Program-made: the position numbers and the translations under genes
Assembly (NCBI RefSeq): GCF_000720255.1
Contig: NZ_JOJE01000001.1
Span: 620,001 to 684,000 of the forward strand
Origin: Streptomyces griseus subsp. griseus
GTDB taxonomy: Bacteria > Actinomycetota > Actinomycetes > Streptomycetales > Streptomycetaceae
Direction of reading: 5' to 3'
Length of the DNA stretch: 64,000 nucleotides
The notes under the pieces: generated by a model
Told to the model about the DNA's origin: nothing
The model's database searches: none
The model's input: only the letters and a program-made list of their open reading frames with translations
Part shown: positions 7,698 to 15,633 of the stretch, piece after piece
How positions within the stretch are numbered: position 1 is the first letter of the stretch
Layout: every line of letters begins with the position of its first letter

Positions 7698-8913
7698 ACA
7701 GGCGGACGCTGGCGTTGCCGTCCGCGTAGTACGCCACCGCCGAGAGCGCTGCCGCCGACAGCTCCATGCGGAACAGGGCCTCGGGCGGGGCGCCCAGGGC
7801 CAGCCGGACGAAGGTCTTGATCGGGGTCACGTGGCTGACGAGCAGGACCGTGCGGCCCGCGTACGCGGCGATCAGCTTGTCGCGGGTGGCGGTGATCCGG
7901 GTGGCGGTCGCCGCGAAGCTCTCGCCGCCGCCGGTCGGTTCGGCCTCCGGGTCTGCGAGCCAGGCGTTCAGGTCGTCCGGGTAGCGCTCACGGACCTCGC
8001 CGAAGGTGAGGCCCTCCCAGGCGCCGAAGTCGGTCTCCCGCAGCCCGTCGTCGACGGTCACCTCCAGGCCGAGGCGGGCGGCGACGATACCGGCGGTCTC
8101 GCGGGTGCGGGCGAGCGGGGAGGCCACGACGGCCTGGATCGTGCCGCGCCGGGCGAGCGCCGCGCCGGCCCGCTCCGCCTGCTCCCGTCCGGCGTCGGAG
8201 AGGGACGGATCGGTCCCGCCGCTCCCGGAGAACCGCTTCTGCGGGGTCAGCGGCGTCTCACCGTGCCGCAGCAGTACGAAGGTGGCGGGGGCGCCCATGT
8301 CGGCGGGGGCCCATCCCGGACTCACGACAGCACGGGCGGCCCGCACGTCGGCGTCGGCCCTGGAGTCCGCCCTGGCGTCGGCCCTGGCGTCGGCCCTGGC
8401 GTCCGCCTCGGCAACGGTCGCCGTACCGTGGGGTTCAGCCGCGGGAGGCGACGAAGCCGCCGCGTCCAGCTCGGCCGTCGACGTCGACGGCTCCCAGCGT
8501 TCGCCCCGCCGGCCCGCGTCCATCGCCTCGTTCGCCAGGCGGTCGGCGTGCTTGTTCTGTTCGCGGGGGATCCACTCGTAGGTGACCTGCTCCGGCGGGT
8601 AGACGCGGGCCGCCTCCATCGCCAGGGGCTTCATGTCGGGGTGCTTGATCTTCCAGCGCCCCGACATCTGCTCGACGACGAGCTTGGAGTCCATGCGGAC
8701 GTGGACTCGGGCGGTCGGGTCGAGTTCGAGGGCGGCGTGCAGACCGGCCAGGAGGCCGCGGTACTCGGCCACGTTGTTCGTGGCGACGCCGATGTACTCG
8801 GCCCGCTCGACGAGGGTCTGCCCCGTCGCCGCGTCGATCACCACGGATCCGTAGCCCGCCGGCCCCGGGTTGCCCCGTGATCCGCCGTCTGCCTCGACGA
8901 TGAACTCCCGCAC
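7672..8913 (-). CDS. bifunctional RNase HI / acid phosphatase
   Basis: This 413-residue two-domain enzyme matches the S. coelicolor SCO2299 type, for which both activities have been shown. The N-terminal RNase HI domain (1-145) has the DEDD residues in EADGGSRGNPGPAG, NNVAEYRGL, RMDSKL and HADRLANEA. It cleaves RNA in RNA-DNA hybrids. The C-terminal histidine-phosphatase domain (about 205-413) has VLLRHGETP and the second histidine in LLVSHVTPIKT, and is related to alpha-ribazole phosphatase. The linker is a repeated Ala-Asp-Ala-Arg tract encoded by a 12-bp minisatellite. It is the third gene of the nif3-zinc ribbon-rnhA operon. Confidence 0.95.
   Translation of the reverse strand: MREFIVEADGGSRGNPGPAGYGSVVIDAATGQTLVERAEYIGVATNNVAEYRGLLAGLHAALELDPTARVHVRMDSKLVVEQMSGRWKIKHPDMKPLAMEAARVYPPEQVTYEWIPREQNKHADRLANEAMDAGRRGERWEPSTSTAELDAAASSPPAAEPHGTATVAEADARADARADARADSRADADVRAARAVVSPGWAPADMGAPATFVLLRHGETPLTPQKRFSGSGGTDPSLSDAGREQAERAGAALARRGTIQAVVASPLARTRETAGIVAARLGLEVTVDDGLRETDFGAWEGLTFGEVRERYPDDLNAWLADPEAEPTGGGESFAATATRITATRDKLIAAYAGRTVLLVSHVTPIKTFVRLALGAPPEALFRMELSAAALSAVAYYADGNASVRLFNDTSHLR
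8357..8404. repeat. four tandem 12-bp repeats in the RNase H-phosphatase linker
   Basis: Four consecutive units of GCCCTGGCGTCG, two of them exact and two with one or two changes, encode the (ADAR)n-like linker on the minus strand. Because the unit is 12 bp, copy-number change keeps the frame and only alters linker length. Confidence 0.85.
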
Positions 8914-8951
8914 GACTCAAAGCCCCTTACCGCCCTTGAGGCGTCTGTCTC

Positions 8952-9695
8952 CTACAGCCCGGACTCGGCCGTACGCACCAGGATGCGGCTGCAGTTCTCG
9001 CAGCGGACGACCGTGTCGGGCGTGGCCTTGCGAATGTCGTTGATGTCCGTGATCGACAGCTCCTGGCGGCAGCCCTGGCAGGTGCGCTGGTACAGCCGGG
9101 CCGCGCCGACGCCGCCCTGCTGCGCACGCAGCTTGTCGTAGAGCTTCAGCAGGTCGGCGGGGATCGCGCCGGCGATGACCTCGCGCTCCTTGGTCGCGGT
9201 GGCCGTCTCGCCGTCGAGCTCCTCGAAGGCGGCGTCCCGGCGCCCGGTCGCGTCGTCGATCTTCGCCTGTACGGAGCCGACCCGCTCGGTCAGCTCGGCG
9301 ACCCGCTCCTGGGCGGACTCCCGGCGCTCCATGACCTCCAGGACGACGTCCTCCAGGTCGCCCTGGCGCTTGGCGAGGGAGGTGATCTCGCGCTGGAGGT
9401 TCTCGAGGTCCTTGGGGGAGGTGACCGCTCCGGAGTCGAGGCGCTGCTGGTCACGGGTGGCGCGCTGGCGGACCTGGTCGACGTCCTGCTCGGCCTTGGT
9501 CTGCTCGCGGGCGGTGTCGCTCTCCTCGGTCTGCGCGGCCACGAGCAGGTCGCGCAGCTGGGTCAGGTCCTTGGTCAGCGACTCGATCTCGGCGTGCTCG
9601 GGCAGCGACTTCCGCTTGTGGGCGAGCTGCTGGAGGCGGACGTCGAGGGCCTGGACGTCGAGGAGACGGATCTGGTCGGCGGGCGCGGCGTTCAG
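8952..9695 (-). CDS. C4-type zinc-ribbon coiled-coil protein (CT398-like)
   Basis: This 247-residue protein has a long heptad-rich coiled coil (residues about 25-185), then a zinc ribbon with TCQGCR and RCENCSRIL as the two Cys pairs. The family is always placed between nif3-like and rnh genes in actinobacteria and may act as a nucleic-acid chaperone or adaptor; its biochemical role is not settled. No ATG, GTG or TTG starts the conserved N-terminus NAAPADQIRLLDV. The only codon at the right place is CTG at 9695-9693, which overlaps the upstream stop as CTGA and has GGGAG 8 nt before it. Confidence 0.88.
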   Translation of the reverse strand: MNAAPADQIRLLDVQALDVRLQQLAHKRKSLPEHAEIESLTKDLTQLRDLLVAAQTEESDTAREQTKAEQDVDQVRQRATRDQQRLDSGAVTSPKDLENLQREITSLAKRQGDLEDVVLEVMERRESAQERVAELTERVGSVQAKIDDATGRRDAAFEELDGETATATKEREVIAGAIPADLLKLYDKLRAQQGGVGAARLYQRTCQGCRQELSITDINDIRKATPDTVVRCENCSRILVRTAESGL

Positions 9696-10546
9696 TTGGG
9701 GGCTCCCAGAGATTCGGTGGTGGTGGACGCCGCGTGGGCCGTCCAGGGGTCGGTGACCGTTTTCGAGACGTGGACGCGAAGGCCCCATCCGTGGCGGTCG
9801 GAGATCTCGTCGAGCTGGGTCGCGGCCAGCTCGCACCAGGGCCACTCGGTGGCCCAGTGCGCCGCGTCGAGCAGCGCGAGGGGGCTGTGGGCCCGCGCCT
9901 CGGATGCCGGGTGGTGGCGCAGGTCCGCGGTGAGGAAGGCGTCGACTCCGGCGGCGCGGACGTGGTCGAAGAGGCTGTCGCCGGATCCGCCGCTGACGGC
10001 AACCGTGCGGACGACCGCCTCGGGGTCGCCGGCGACCCGGATGCCCTGCGCGGTGGCGGGCAGCCGCTCCGCGGCCCGGGCCGCGAACTCGCGCACGCTC
10101 ACCGGGTGGTCCAGCTCGCAGACGCGGCCCAGCCCGCGGCGGCCGCCGGGGTCGGTCGGGTCCGGCACCAGCGGGCGTACGACACGCAGGTCCAGTGCGC
10201 CCGCCAGGGCGTCGGAGACTCCCGGGTCGGCCGTGTCCGCGTTGGTGTGCGCCACGTGCAGCGCGATGTCGTTCTTGATGAGGGTGTGCACCACCCGGCC
10301 CTTGAAGGTGGAGGCCGCGACGGTCGTCGTCCCGCGCAGATAGAGGGGGTGGTGGGTGACCAGCAGGTCGGCGTCGAGCTTCACCGCCTCGTCCACGATC
10401 TCCTGGACGGGGTCGACGGCGAACAGGACCCGCGAGACCTCCTGGCCGGGGTCGCCCACGACGGTGCCGACCGCGTCCCAGGACTCGGCCCGCTCGGCGG
10501 GCCACAGGTTCTCCAGCGCGGCGATGACTTCAGACAGACGGGGCAC
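9692..10546 (-). CDS. Nif3-like dinuclear metal-centre hexameric protein
   Basis: This 284-residue member of the Nif3/YbgI (DUF34) family forms toroidal hexamers with a dimetal site. Members have been linked to metal insertion and GTP cyclohydrolase I-like activity, but the role is unresolved. Metal ligands are visible in LLVTHHPLYL, HVAHTNAD and the late HHPASEARAH/DAAHWATEW region. It is the first gene of the operon; its stop overlaps the CTG start of the zinc-ribbon gene. ATG 10546 gives the standard N-terminus MPRLSEVIAALE. Confidence 0.93.
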   Translation of the reverse strand: MPRLSEVIAALENLWPAERAESWDAVGTVVGDPGQEVSRVLFAVDPVQEIVDEAVKLDADLLVTHHPLYLRGTTTVAASTFKGRVVHTLIKNDIALHVAHTNADTADPGVSDALAGALDLRVVRPLVPDPTDPGGRRGLGRVCELDHPVSVREFAARAAERLPATAQGIRVAGDPEAVVRTVAVSGGSGDSLFDHVRAAGVDAFLTADLRHHPASEARAHSPLALLDAAHWATEWPWCELAATQLDEISDRHGWGLRVHVSKTVTDPWTAHAASTTTESLGAPN

Positions 10547-10742
10547 GGGGAAAGGCTACCTGCCCGTTCTGGGCGACCGCACCGCTCCCGGTCGGCGAAC
10601 GCCCCGGTCAGCACATCCACCCGGCCCGCTCAGGCGAATCGCTTCTTCACCACCCTTATGTGTGAAGCCTCCGGTTCCCGGTCCCCGCCTGCGCGTACGA
10701 AAACTAGCTTGCTCACTGCGAGTGACCGGAGGTGACGAAACG

Positions 10743-12065
10743 ATGACAGCCTGTGCCATCGAACCCGCCGCGGAGGATGAGGACGACGCCCGGAGACCGC
10801 GGCCGGGATGCGTGATCACGGCGGACGGCGGCTACGCGGCCCGGCTGGCGCGAGGCGTCGGCCCCGACGCCTGGTTCCCGGAGCGCTGGACGCTCGGCGG
10901 CCCCGAGCCGTACGCCGTGCCGCTGCCCGGCAACCAGCCCGAGGAGCCCGACACCGAGGTGCACCCGATGAGCGACGGCCGCGTCCTCGTCCGCCGCTTA
11001 CTCGACGGACGGCACGCGTTCTCGCTCCTCTACCCCGCCGGCCCCGGCACCGGCGAGCTCCCGCTGGGCGCCGTCGAGTGCCCGGACGACGTCACCCGGC
11101 TGCGGCTGCTGCCTCCGGCGCCGGGCGGCGAACGGGCGTACGCCGTCGCCGCGGGACGGCACTCCACGGCGGTGTGGCTGGTCGCGGGCGGCGCGTTCGG
11201 GCCCGAGCACCTCGCGGAGATCCCCGGGCACTGCTCGGGCGGGGTGTGGCTGGACCGCACGGGACGGATGCTGGCGCTGGACCGTGAGGTCGGCGGCCGC
11301 ACCAAGACGGTGGTGGTGGACCTGGAACGCGGTGGGGAGGTGTCGCCGCTGCTCCAGATCGCCGCCGACAGTGACGACCGGCTGCTGCTCGCCGACCCCG
11401 ACAGCGGGCTCCTTCTCATCACCTCGGACGCGCCCTCCCCCGGACACCGGCGCCTGGGCTGGGGCGTGCTGGGCAGCTCCTTGCCGGTGCGCTTCCCCGA
11501 GTGCCTGCGGGTGCCCGACTGCTTGGTCACGCCGTTCGCGATCCAGCCGGGGCAGGTGCTGACGCCGGAGAGCTGCGCGGTGGCACTGCGCGTCGACGGA
11601 CCGTTCGGCAGCTCGCTCGCGGTGTGGCGGCCGGTCCAACGGCAGATGCACCATCTCCGGCCACCGCAGGGGTGGTTGACGGGGGCCGGGCTGTGGACAC
11701 CGGAGGGGGTGCTGCGACTGCCGTACTCGACGGCGGACGTGCCGTGCGGGGTGGTGGGGTTGACGGTGGCGGCCGCGCCGGAACCGGCACCGGAGTGGAC
11801 GTCGGCACCGACGCCCGTCTCGCCGTGTCCGACGGACACGGCGGGCTCCGCGAACACTGCGGGCTCTGCGGGCCCTGCGGGATTCGCAGCCCCTGCGGAC
11901 ACGATGAATCCGGCGTATGTGGCGAACCCCGCGAACCCGGAGTCACCCCAGGAGTCCCACTCGGTGTCACCCCCGGCGTCGCTCCCGGCGTCGCCCCCGG
12001 AGCCGGGTATCGCACGGCCCGTGCCCCTGCAACAGGCGCCCTTGGGAGGCCTTGTAACGAAGTAG
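10743..12065 (+). CDS. hypothetical protein with beta-propeller-like repeats and Ala/Pro-rich tail
   Basis: This 440-residue protein of a kind common in Streptomyces has no signal peptide. Residues about 20-340 contain repeated short strands with DGR/GRHAF and DGRVLV-like turns, suggesting a WD40/propeller-type fold, but I do not recognise a named family. The last 90 residues are low complexity, with repeating TAGSA/PAGFA/NPAN and PPASLPASPP units that reflect expanded DNA repeats at about 11,820-12,010. ATG 10743 has GGAGGTGA 8 nt upstream. It is transcribed away from the nif3 operon; the 200-bp divergent region has no clear operator. Confidence 0.75.
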   Translation: MTACAIEPAAEDEDDARRPRPGCVITADGGYAARLARGVGPDAWFPERWTLGGPEPYAVPLPGNQPEEPDTEVHPMSDGRVLVRRLLDGRHAFSLLYPAGPGTGELPLGAVECPDDVTRLRLLPPAPGGERAYAVAAGRHSTAVWLVAGGAFGPEHLAEIPGHCSGGVWLDRTGRMLALDREVGGRTKTVVVDLERGGEVSPLLQIAADSDDRLLLADPDSGLLLITSDAPSPGHRRLGWGVLGSSLPVRFPECLRVPDCLVTPFAIQPGQVLTPESCAVALRVDGPFGSSLAVWRPVQRQMHHLRPPQGWLTGAGLWTPEGVLRLPYSTADVPCGVVGLTVAAAPEPAPEWTSAPTPVSPCPTDTAGSANTAGSAGPAGFAAPADTMNPAYVANPANPESPQESHSVSPPASLPASPPEPGIARPVPLQQAPLGGLVTK

Positions 12066-12161
12066 TGCCGGTTGGCGTGTGCGGCTGGATCCGGGCCGAG
12101 GTGTGCCGGTTAGACTCGCCCGGCTGTAAGAAAGATCATGTTGACGGGGTGAATTCTTCCG

Positions 12162-12329
12162 ATGAACGACGCCAGCACGACCCAGCCGCTGCCGACCGAG
12201 GTCAAGGAGGGCCAGGAGGCCACCGGGCCCGGCAGGCACCGGGGGCCGGTCTCGGCCCAGGACAGCGGGGCGGCCCCCCGTGGCCGCCACCGCAAGCCGG
12301 CGGAGCAGCACGCCGAATCAGCTGCCTGA
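12162..12329 (+). CDS. small conserved Streptomyces protein, 55 residues
   Basis: The frame starts at ATG 12162 and reads MNDASTTQPLPTEVKEG, and ends in QHAESAA. It is polar, disordered in appearance and rich in GRHR/GRHRK motifs. I recall similar short basic proteins in other Streptomyces, but no function is known. A TAGACT -10-like box lies at 12,111, and a strong bidirectional terminator follows the stop. The composition and terminator support a real gene. Confidence 0.6.
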   Translation: MNDASTTQPLPTEVKEGQEATGPGRHRGPVSAQDSGAAPRGRHRKPAEQHAESAA

Positions 12330-12376
12330 CGGTACGTCGGCCGAGGCCCGGCCCCGCCGTGCACGGCACGTAGCAC

Positions 12377-12410
12377 ACGGCCCCGCTCGTCTCCCGACGG
12401 GCGGGGCCGT
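12377..12410. terminator. bidirectional terminator
   Basis: A perfect 10-bp stem (ACGGCCCCGC at 12377-12386 and GCGGGGCCGT at 12401-12410) with a 14-nt loop sits between the plus-strand small gene and the 3' end of the minus-strand SDR gene. Confidence 0.8.
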
Positions 12411-12417
12411 CGCCGTC

Positions 12418-13356
12418 TCACCCCCGTTTCAACGCCAGCACCTCCGCCGCCGCGAACGTCTCCCCCGGCGGCCGGTCCGCATAGTGCGCGGTGAGCAGGG
12501 TGTCCAGCTCCTCATGGGTGAAGGCGTCCTGCTTGCTGTCGAACTTCGCCTGGACGCGCGGCCGTTCCACGACGGCGACCATGCCGCCGTGCACGACGAG
12601 CAGCTGGCCGTTGATCCGCTCGGCGGCGGGTGAGGCGAGGTAGCCGACGAGGGGGGCGACATGCTCGGGGGCGAGCGGGTCCAGGCCCTCGGCGGGCTGC
12701 TCGACGCGGGCGAAGACGTCCTCGGTCATCCGGGTGCGGGCGCGCGGGCAGATGACGTTGGCCGTCACGCCGTACTTGGCGAGGGCGAGGGCCGTGGAGG
12801 TGGTCAGGCCGACGATTCCGCCCTTGGCGGCGGCGTAGTTGGGCTGTCCGGCCGAGCCGGCCAGGAACGCCTCGGACGAGGTGTTCACGATCCGCCCGTA
12901 CACCGGCCCGCCCGCCGCCTTGGACCGCTCCCGCCAGTGCGCGGCCGCGAACCGGGTCGTGTTGAAGTGACCCTTGAGGTGGACCCGTATCACCGCGTCC
13001 CACTCCTCCTCGGAGAGGGAGAAGACCATACGGTCGCGCAGGATGCCCGCGTTGTTGACCAGGATGTCCAGCTTGCCGTACTCGGTGATCGCCAACCCGA
13101 CCAGTTCGCGGGCCTGTTGGAAGTCACCGACGTCCCCGGTGTGGGCGAGCGCGGTGCCGCCCGCGGCGCGGATCTCGGCGGCGACCTCCTCGGCGGGGCC
13201 CGCGGAGGCGTCCCCGGAGCCGTCCCGGCCGCGCTGCCCGTAGTCGTTGACGACGACGGCCGCGCCGAGCCGGGCGAGCTCCAGCGCCTCCGCCCGGCCG
13301 AGGCCGCGCCCGGCGCCCGTGACGATCGCGGAGAGTCCTTCGAGTGGCAGTGACAT
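12418..13356 (-). CDS. short-chain dehydrogenase/reductase (3-hydroxyacyl-CoA or 17beta-HSD type)
   Basis: This 312-residue SDR has the NAD(P)-binding TGAGRGLG, NNAGILRDRM, and the catalytic S...Y-AAAK set (NTSSEAFL and PNYAAAKGG). The SGDASAGPAEEV insertion and a C-terminal extension of about 70 residues place it near the dehydrogenase domain of multifunctional enzyme type 2 and actinobacterial hydroxysteroid/hydroxyacyl-CoA dehydrogenases, which oxidise 3-hydroxyacyl-CoA during beta-oxidation. It is last in a minus-strand operon with an alcohol dehydrogenase and a MaoC hydratase. SDR and MaoC together would give hydratase and dehydrogenase steps; the exact substrate is inferred only. Confidence 0.88.
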   Translation of the reverse strand: MSLPLEGLSAIVTGAGRGLGRAEALELARLGAAVVVNDYGQRGRDGSGDASAGPAEEVAAEIRAAGGTALAHTGDVGDFQQARELVGLAITEYGKLDILVNNAGILRDRMVFSLSEEEWDAVIRVHLKGHFNTTRFAAAHWRERSKAAGGPVYGRIVNTSSEAFLAGSAGQPNYAAAKGGIVGLTTSTALALAKYGVTANVICPRARTRMTEDVFARVEQPAEGLDPLAPEHVAPLVGYLASPAAERINGQLLVVHGGMVAVVERPRVQAKFDSKQDAFTHEELDTLLTAHYADRPPGETFAAAEVLALKRG

Positions 13357-13371
13357 CGACGCCCCCGTGGC

Positions 13372-14448
13372 TCAGATCTCGACGCAGGTGCGCAGCGAGG
13401 TGCCGGTGCGCATCTGATCGAGGGCCTCGTTGACCTCGGCGAGCGGGACGCGGTGCGTGATGAGCCCGTCGAGGTCGACGCGGCCGGCCCGCCACAGGGC
13501 GATGGTCCGCTCGTAGGAGCGCAGGACGTCGCCGCCGCCGTACATCGAGGGCAGGATCCGCTTCTCGTCGAAGAACAGCTCGAACATGCTGAGCTGGAGG
13601 AAGTCGTCCATCGCGCCCGCGCCGACGACGACGAGCGTGCCGCCGCGCCGGGTCGTCTCGTACGCCGTCCGCGCGGTGGCCGACCTTCCGACGACCTCGA
13701 AGACGTAGTCGAAGCCCTCGCCGCCGGTGACGCGCTGCTTCGCGTCGGCCAGCTCGTCCGGCGCGACGGCCTGAGTGGCGCCGAACCTGAGGGCCTCCTC
13801 GCGGCGCGCGGGAACGGGGTCGACGGCGACGATCTCGGCGGCGCCCCGCAGCCGCGCACCCTGGATCGCGGAGATGCCGACGCCTCCGCAGCCGATGACG
13901 GCGACCGATGAACCGGCCTCCACCTCAGCGGTGTTGAGGGCCGCACCCAGTCCGGTGGTGACGCCGCAGCCGATGAGTGCGGCGATGTCGAACGGCACGT
14001 CGCCGGGGATCGGCACCGCGCAGCCCGCGTCGACGACGACCTCCTCGGCGAAGGTGCCGGTGCCGGCGAAGCCGAAGACGTCCCCGCCGGGGCGACGGAA
14101 GTTGGGCGTGCCCGCGTTCATGAACCCGGCCAGGCACAGCTGGGTCTGCCCGCGCTTGCAGGCGGGACACGCGCCGCAGGCCGGCAGCCAGCAGACCACG
14201 ACCCGGTCCCCGGGCTTCAGATGCGTGACGCCTTCGCCGACTTCGACTATCTCCCCGGCACCCTCGTGGCCCGGCACGAACGGTGCCGGCTGTGGCAGCA
14301 CCCCGCTCATCGCCGACAGGTCCGAGTGGCACAGACCCGTGGCCCGCACCCGGATCCTCACCCTGCCGGGACCGAAACCCACCGCCTCGACGTCGTCCAA
14401 GACCTCCAGCTTCTCCTGGCCGATCTCCTGCAGTACGGCTGCGCGCAT
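13372..14448 (-). CDS. zinc-dependent alcohol dehydrogenase (MDR family)
   Basis: This 358-residue medium-chain dehydrogenase shows catalytic zinc ligands in GLCHSDLS and GHEGAGEIVEVG. The structural zinc loop is CGACPACKRGQTQLC, and the Rossmann motif IGCGGVGISAIQGA is present. It resembles the AdhD/class III-like branch, which oxidises primary alcohols or acts with thiol cofactors. ATG 14448 has GGGGAG 6-11 nt upstream, and residues encoded before it are Arg-rich and unlike the family. It lies 15 nt ahead of the SDR gene and 29 nt after MaoC, so the three form one operon. Confidence 0.9.
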   Translation of the reverse strand: MRAAVLQEIGQEKLEVLDDVEAVGFGPGRVRIRVRATGLCHSDLSAMSGVLPQPAPFVPGHEGAGEIVEVGEGVTHLKPGDRVVVCWLPACGACPACKRGQTQLCLAGFMNAGTPNFRRPGGDVFGFAGTGTFAEEVVVDAGCAVPIPGDVPFDIAALIGCGVTTGLGAALNTAEVEAGSSVAVIGCGGVGISAIQGARLRGAAEIVAVDPVPARREEALRFGATQAVAPDELADAKQRVTGGEGFDYVFEVVGRSATARTAYETTRRGGTLVVVGAGAMDDFLQLSMFELFFDEKRILPSMYGGGDVLRSYERTIALWRAGRVDLDGLITHRVPLAEVNEALDQMRTGTSLRTCVEI

Positions 14449-14477
14449 GGTGCGGCTCCCCTCGACGGTGGGCTGGC

Positions 14478-15335
14478 TCAGGAGTGTTCGACGATGGTGT
14501 CGGCGAGAACGGGTGCGTCGTCCCGCTCCACCGCGGTCACGGCGACCCGGACCTCCCCGGTCTGCCGCCACATGCGCACGCGCAGGGTCTCGCCCGGATA
14601 CACGACCCCGGCGAAGCGTGTGGCGTAGGAGCGGACCCGGGTGACGTCGCCGCCGAGGAGGGTGTCGACGACGGCCTTGAGGGTCATGCCGTAGGTGCAC
14701 AGGCCGTGCAGGATGGGCCGGTCGAAGCCCGCGCGCTTGGCGAACTCGGGGTCGGCGTGCAGTGGGTTGAAGTCGCCGGAGAGGCGGTAGAGGAGGGCCT
14801 GGTCGTCGCGGACGGGCCGCTCGACGGTCCTGTCGGGCTCACCGGCCGGTGCTTCCAGGCGTGCCGACGGTCCGCGGTCACCGCCCCAGCCGCCTTCCCC
14901 CCGTACGAAGATCTGCGCGTCGCTGGTCCACAACGGGCCGTCGGTGTCGGCGACTTCGGTGCGCATGACCAGGACGGCCGCCTTGCCCTTGTCGTAGACG
15001 GCGGCGATCCTGCCGGTCGCGGTGGCCGTACCCCGGACCGGGAGGGGCCGGTGGACCGTGAGGGACTGGCCGCCGTGCAGGACGTGCGCGAGGTCGACGT
15101 CGACGCCGGGCATGGCCAGTCCGCTGATCACACCGGGCGAGCCGGAACCGGCGACCGTGGCGAAACTGGGCAGCACGTGCAGCCGGGACTCCAGGGTGTA
15201 GCGCAGCTCGTCGGGGTCGGTGGCGGGGCTGCCCGCGCCGATGCCGAGGTGGTAGAGCTGGACGTCCTTGTGGTCCCAGAAGAGCTCGCCGGATCGGGGC
15301 TCGGCGGCGAGCGCCTTGGCTGCGTCGATGGGCAT
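14478..15335 (-). CDS. MaoC-type (R)-enoyl-CoA hydratase 2
   Basis: This 285-residue protein is a double hot-dog hydratase. The catalytic hydratase-2 motif DFNPLHADPEFAKRAGF with RPILHG lies at about 195-220. The N-terminal hot-dog half (10-150) is the degenerate partner. Enzymes of this type hydrate trans-2-enoyl-CoA, including steroid side-chain CoA esters in mycobacteria (Hsd4B/ChsH-like), and pair with an MFE2-like SDR as encoded here. ATG 15335 has AGGAG at ideal spacing. It is first in the operon; a CTGACGG...GTCAG motif shared with three other lipid-gene promoters lies about 200 bp upstream. Confidence 0.9.
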   Translation of the reverse strand: MPIDAAKALAAEPRSGELFWDHKDVQLYHLGIGAGSPATDPDELRYTLESRLHVLPSFATVAGSGSPGVISGLAMPGVDVDLAHVLHGGQSLTVHRPLPVRGTATATGRIAAVYDKGKAAVLVMRTEVADTDGPLWTSDAQIFVRGEGGWGGDRGPSARLEAPAGEPDRTVERPVRDDQALLYRLSGDFNPLHADPEFAKRAGFDRPILHGLCTYGMTLKAVVDTLLGGDVTRVRSYATRFAGVVYPGETLRVRMWRQTGEVRVAVTAVERDDAPVLADTIVEHS

Positions 15336-15531
15336 GGGGCTCCTGAGGTCGGCGGTCGGTGCGGATGGTGGGTGATCAGTGACGGTCACGGGCGGAGGAG
15401 ACCCCGGTACAGCCGTCCGCACCGTCGGCCGTACCGAGGTCGTTCACGGGCCGCGGAAGGCGCGGATCTAGAACGCGTTCCAGTACGGCGGACCCTCTGT
15501 ATAGCCGAGCCCCCTGCACTTGTGAAGCCTC

Positions 15532-15546
15532 CTGACGGTATGTCAG
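15532..15546. promoter_or_regulatory. CTGACGGNNYRTCAG motif, site A
   Basis: CTGACGGTATGTCAG lies between the MaoC operon and the ABC exporter genes. It matches the motif seen upstream of the LLM oxidoreductase, aldehyde dehydrogenase and cyp125 genes. It probably binds a dimeric repressor, but the identity is unknown. Confidence 0.6.
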
Positions 15547-15560
15547 ATTCGGTGCCACCC

Positions 15561-15572
15561 TGACATTTGTCA
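15561..15572. promoter_or_regulatory. TGACATTTGTCA palindrome upstream of the ABC exporter
   Basis: TGACA and TGTCA are perfect inverted half-sites around TT, 62 bp before the exporter ATG and about 50 bp upstream of its -10-like TAGCGT (15621-15626), which has no -35 partner. This geometry fits activation by the NarL-type response regulator encoded downstream. Assignment to that regulator is inference. Confidence 0.55.
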
Positions 15573-15633
15573 CACCGAACTCCGGACAGGCGCATCTGCC
15601 GGGCGTCCGTGCCGGATCCGTAGCGTGGGTGCC

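Noticed and set aside
8357..8404. A short CRISPR-like array
   Set aside because: The units are contiguous 12-bp in-frame repeats inside the RNase H-phosphatase linker with no spacers. No CRISPR array or cas gene was seen in the window.
13372..14700. A longer 442-residue start for the alcohol dehydrogenase
   Set aside because: The extra N-terminus is Arg/His/Gly filler from the overlapping MaoC gene on another frame; the ATG at 14448 has a ribosome site and the normal family N-terminus.
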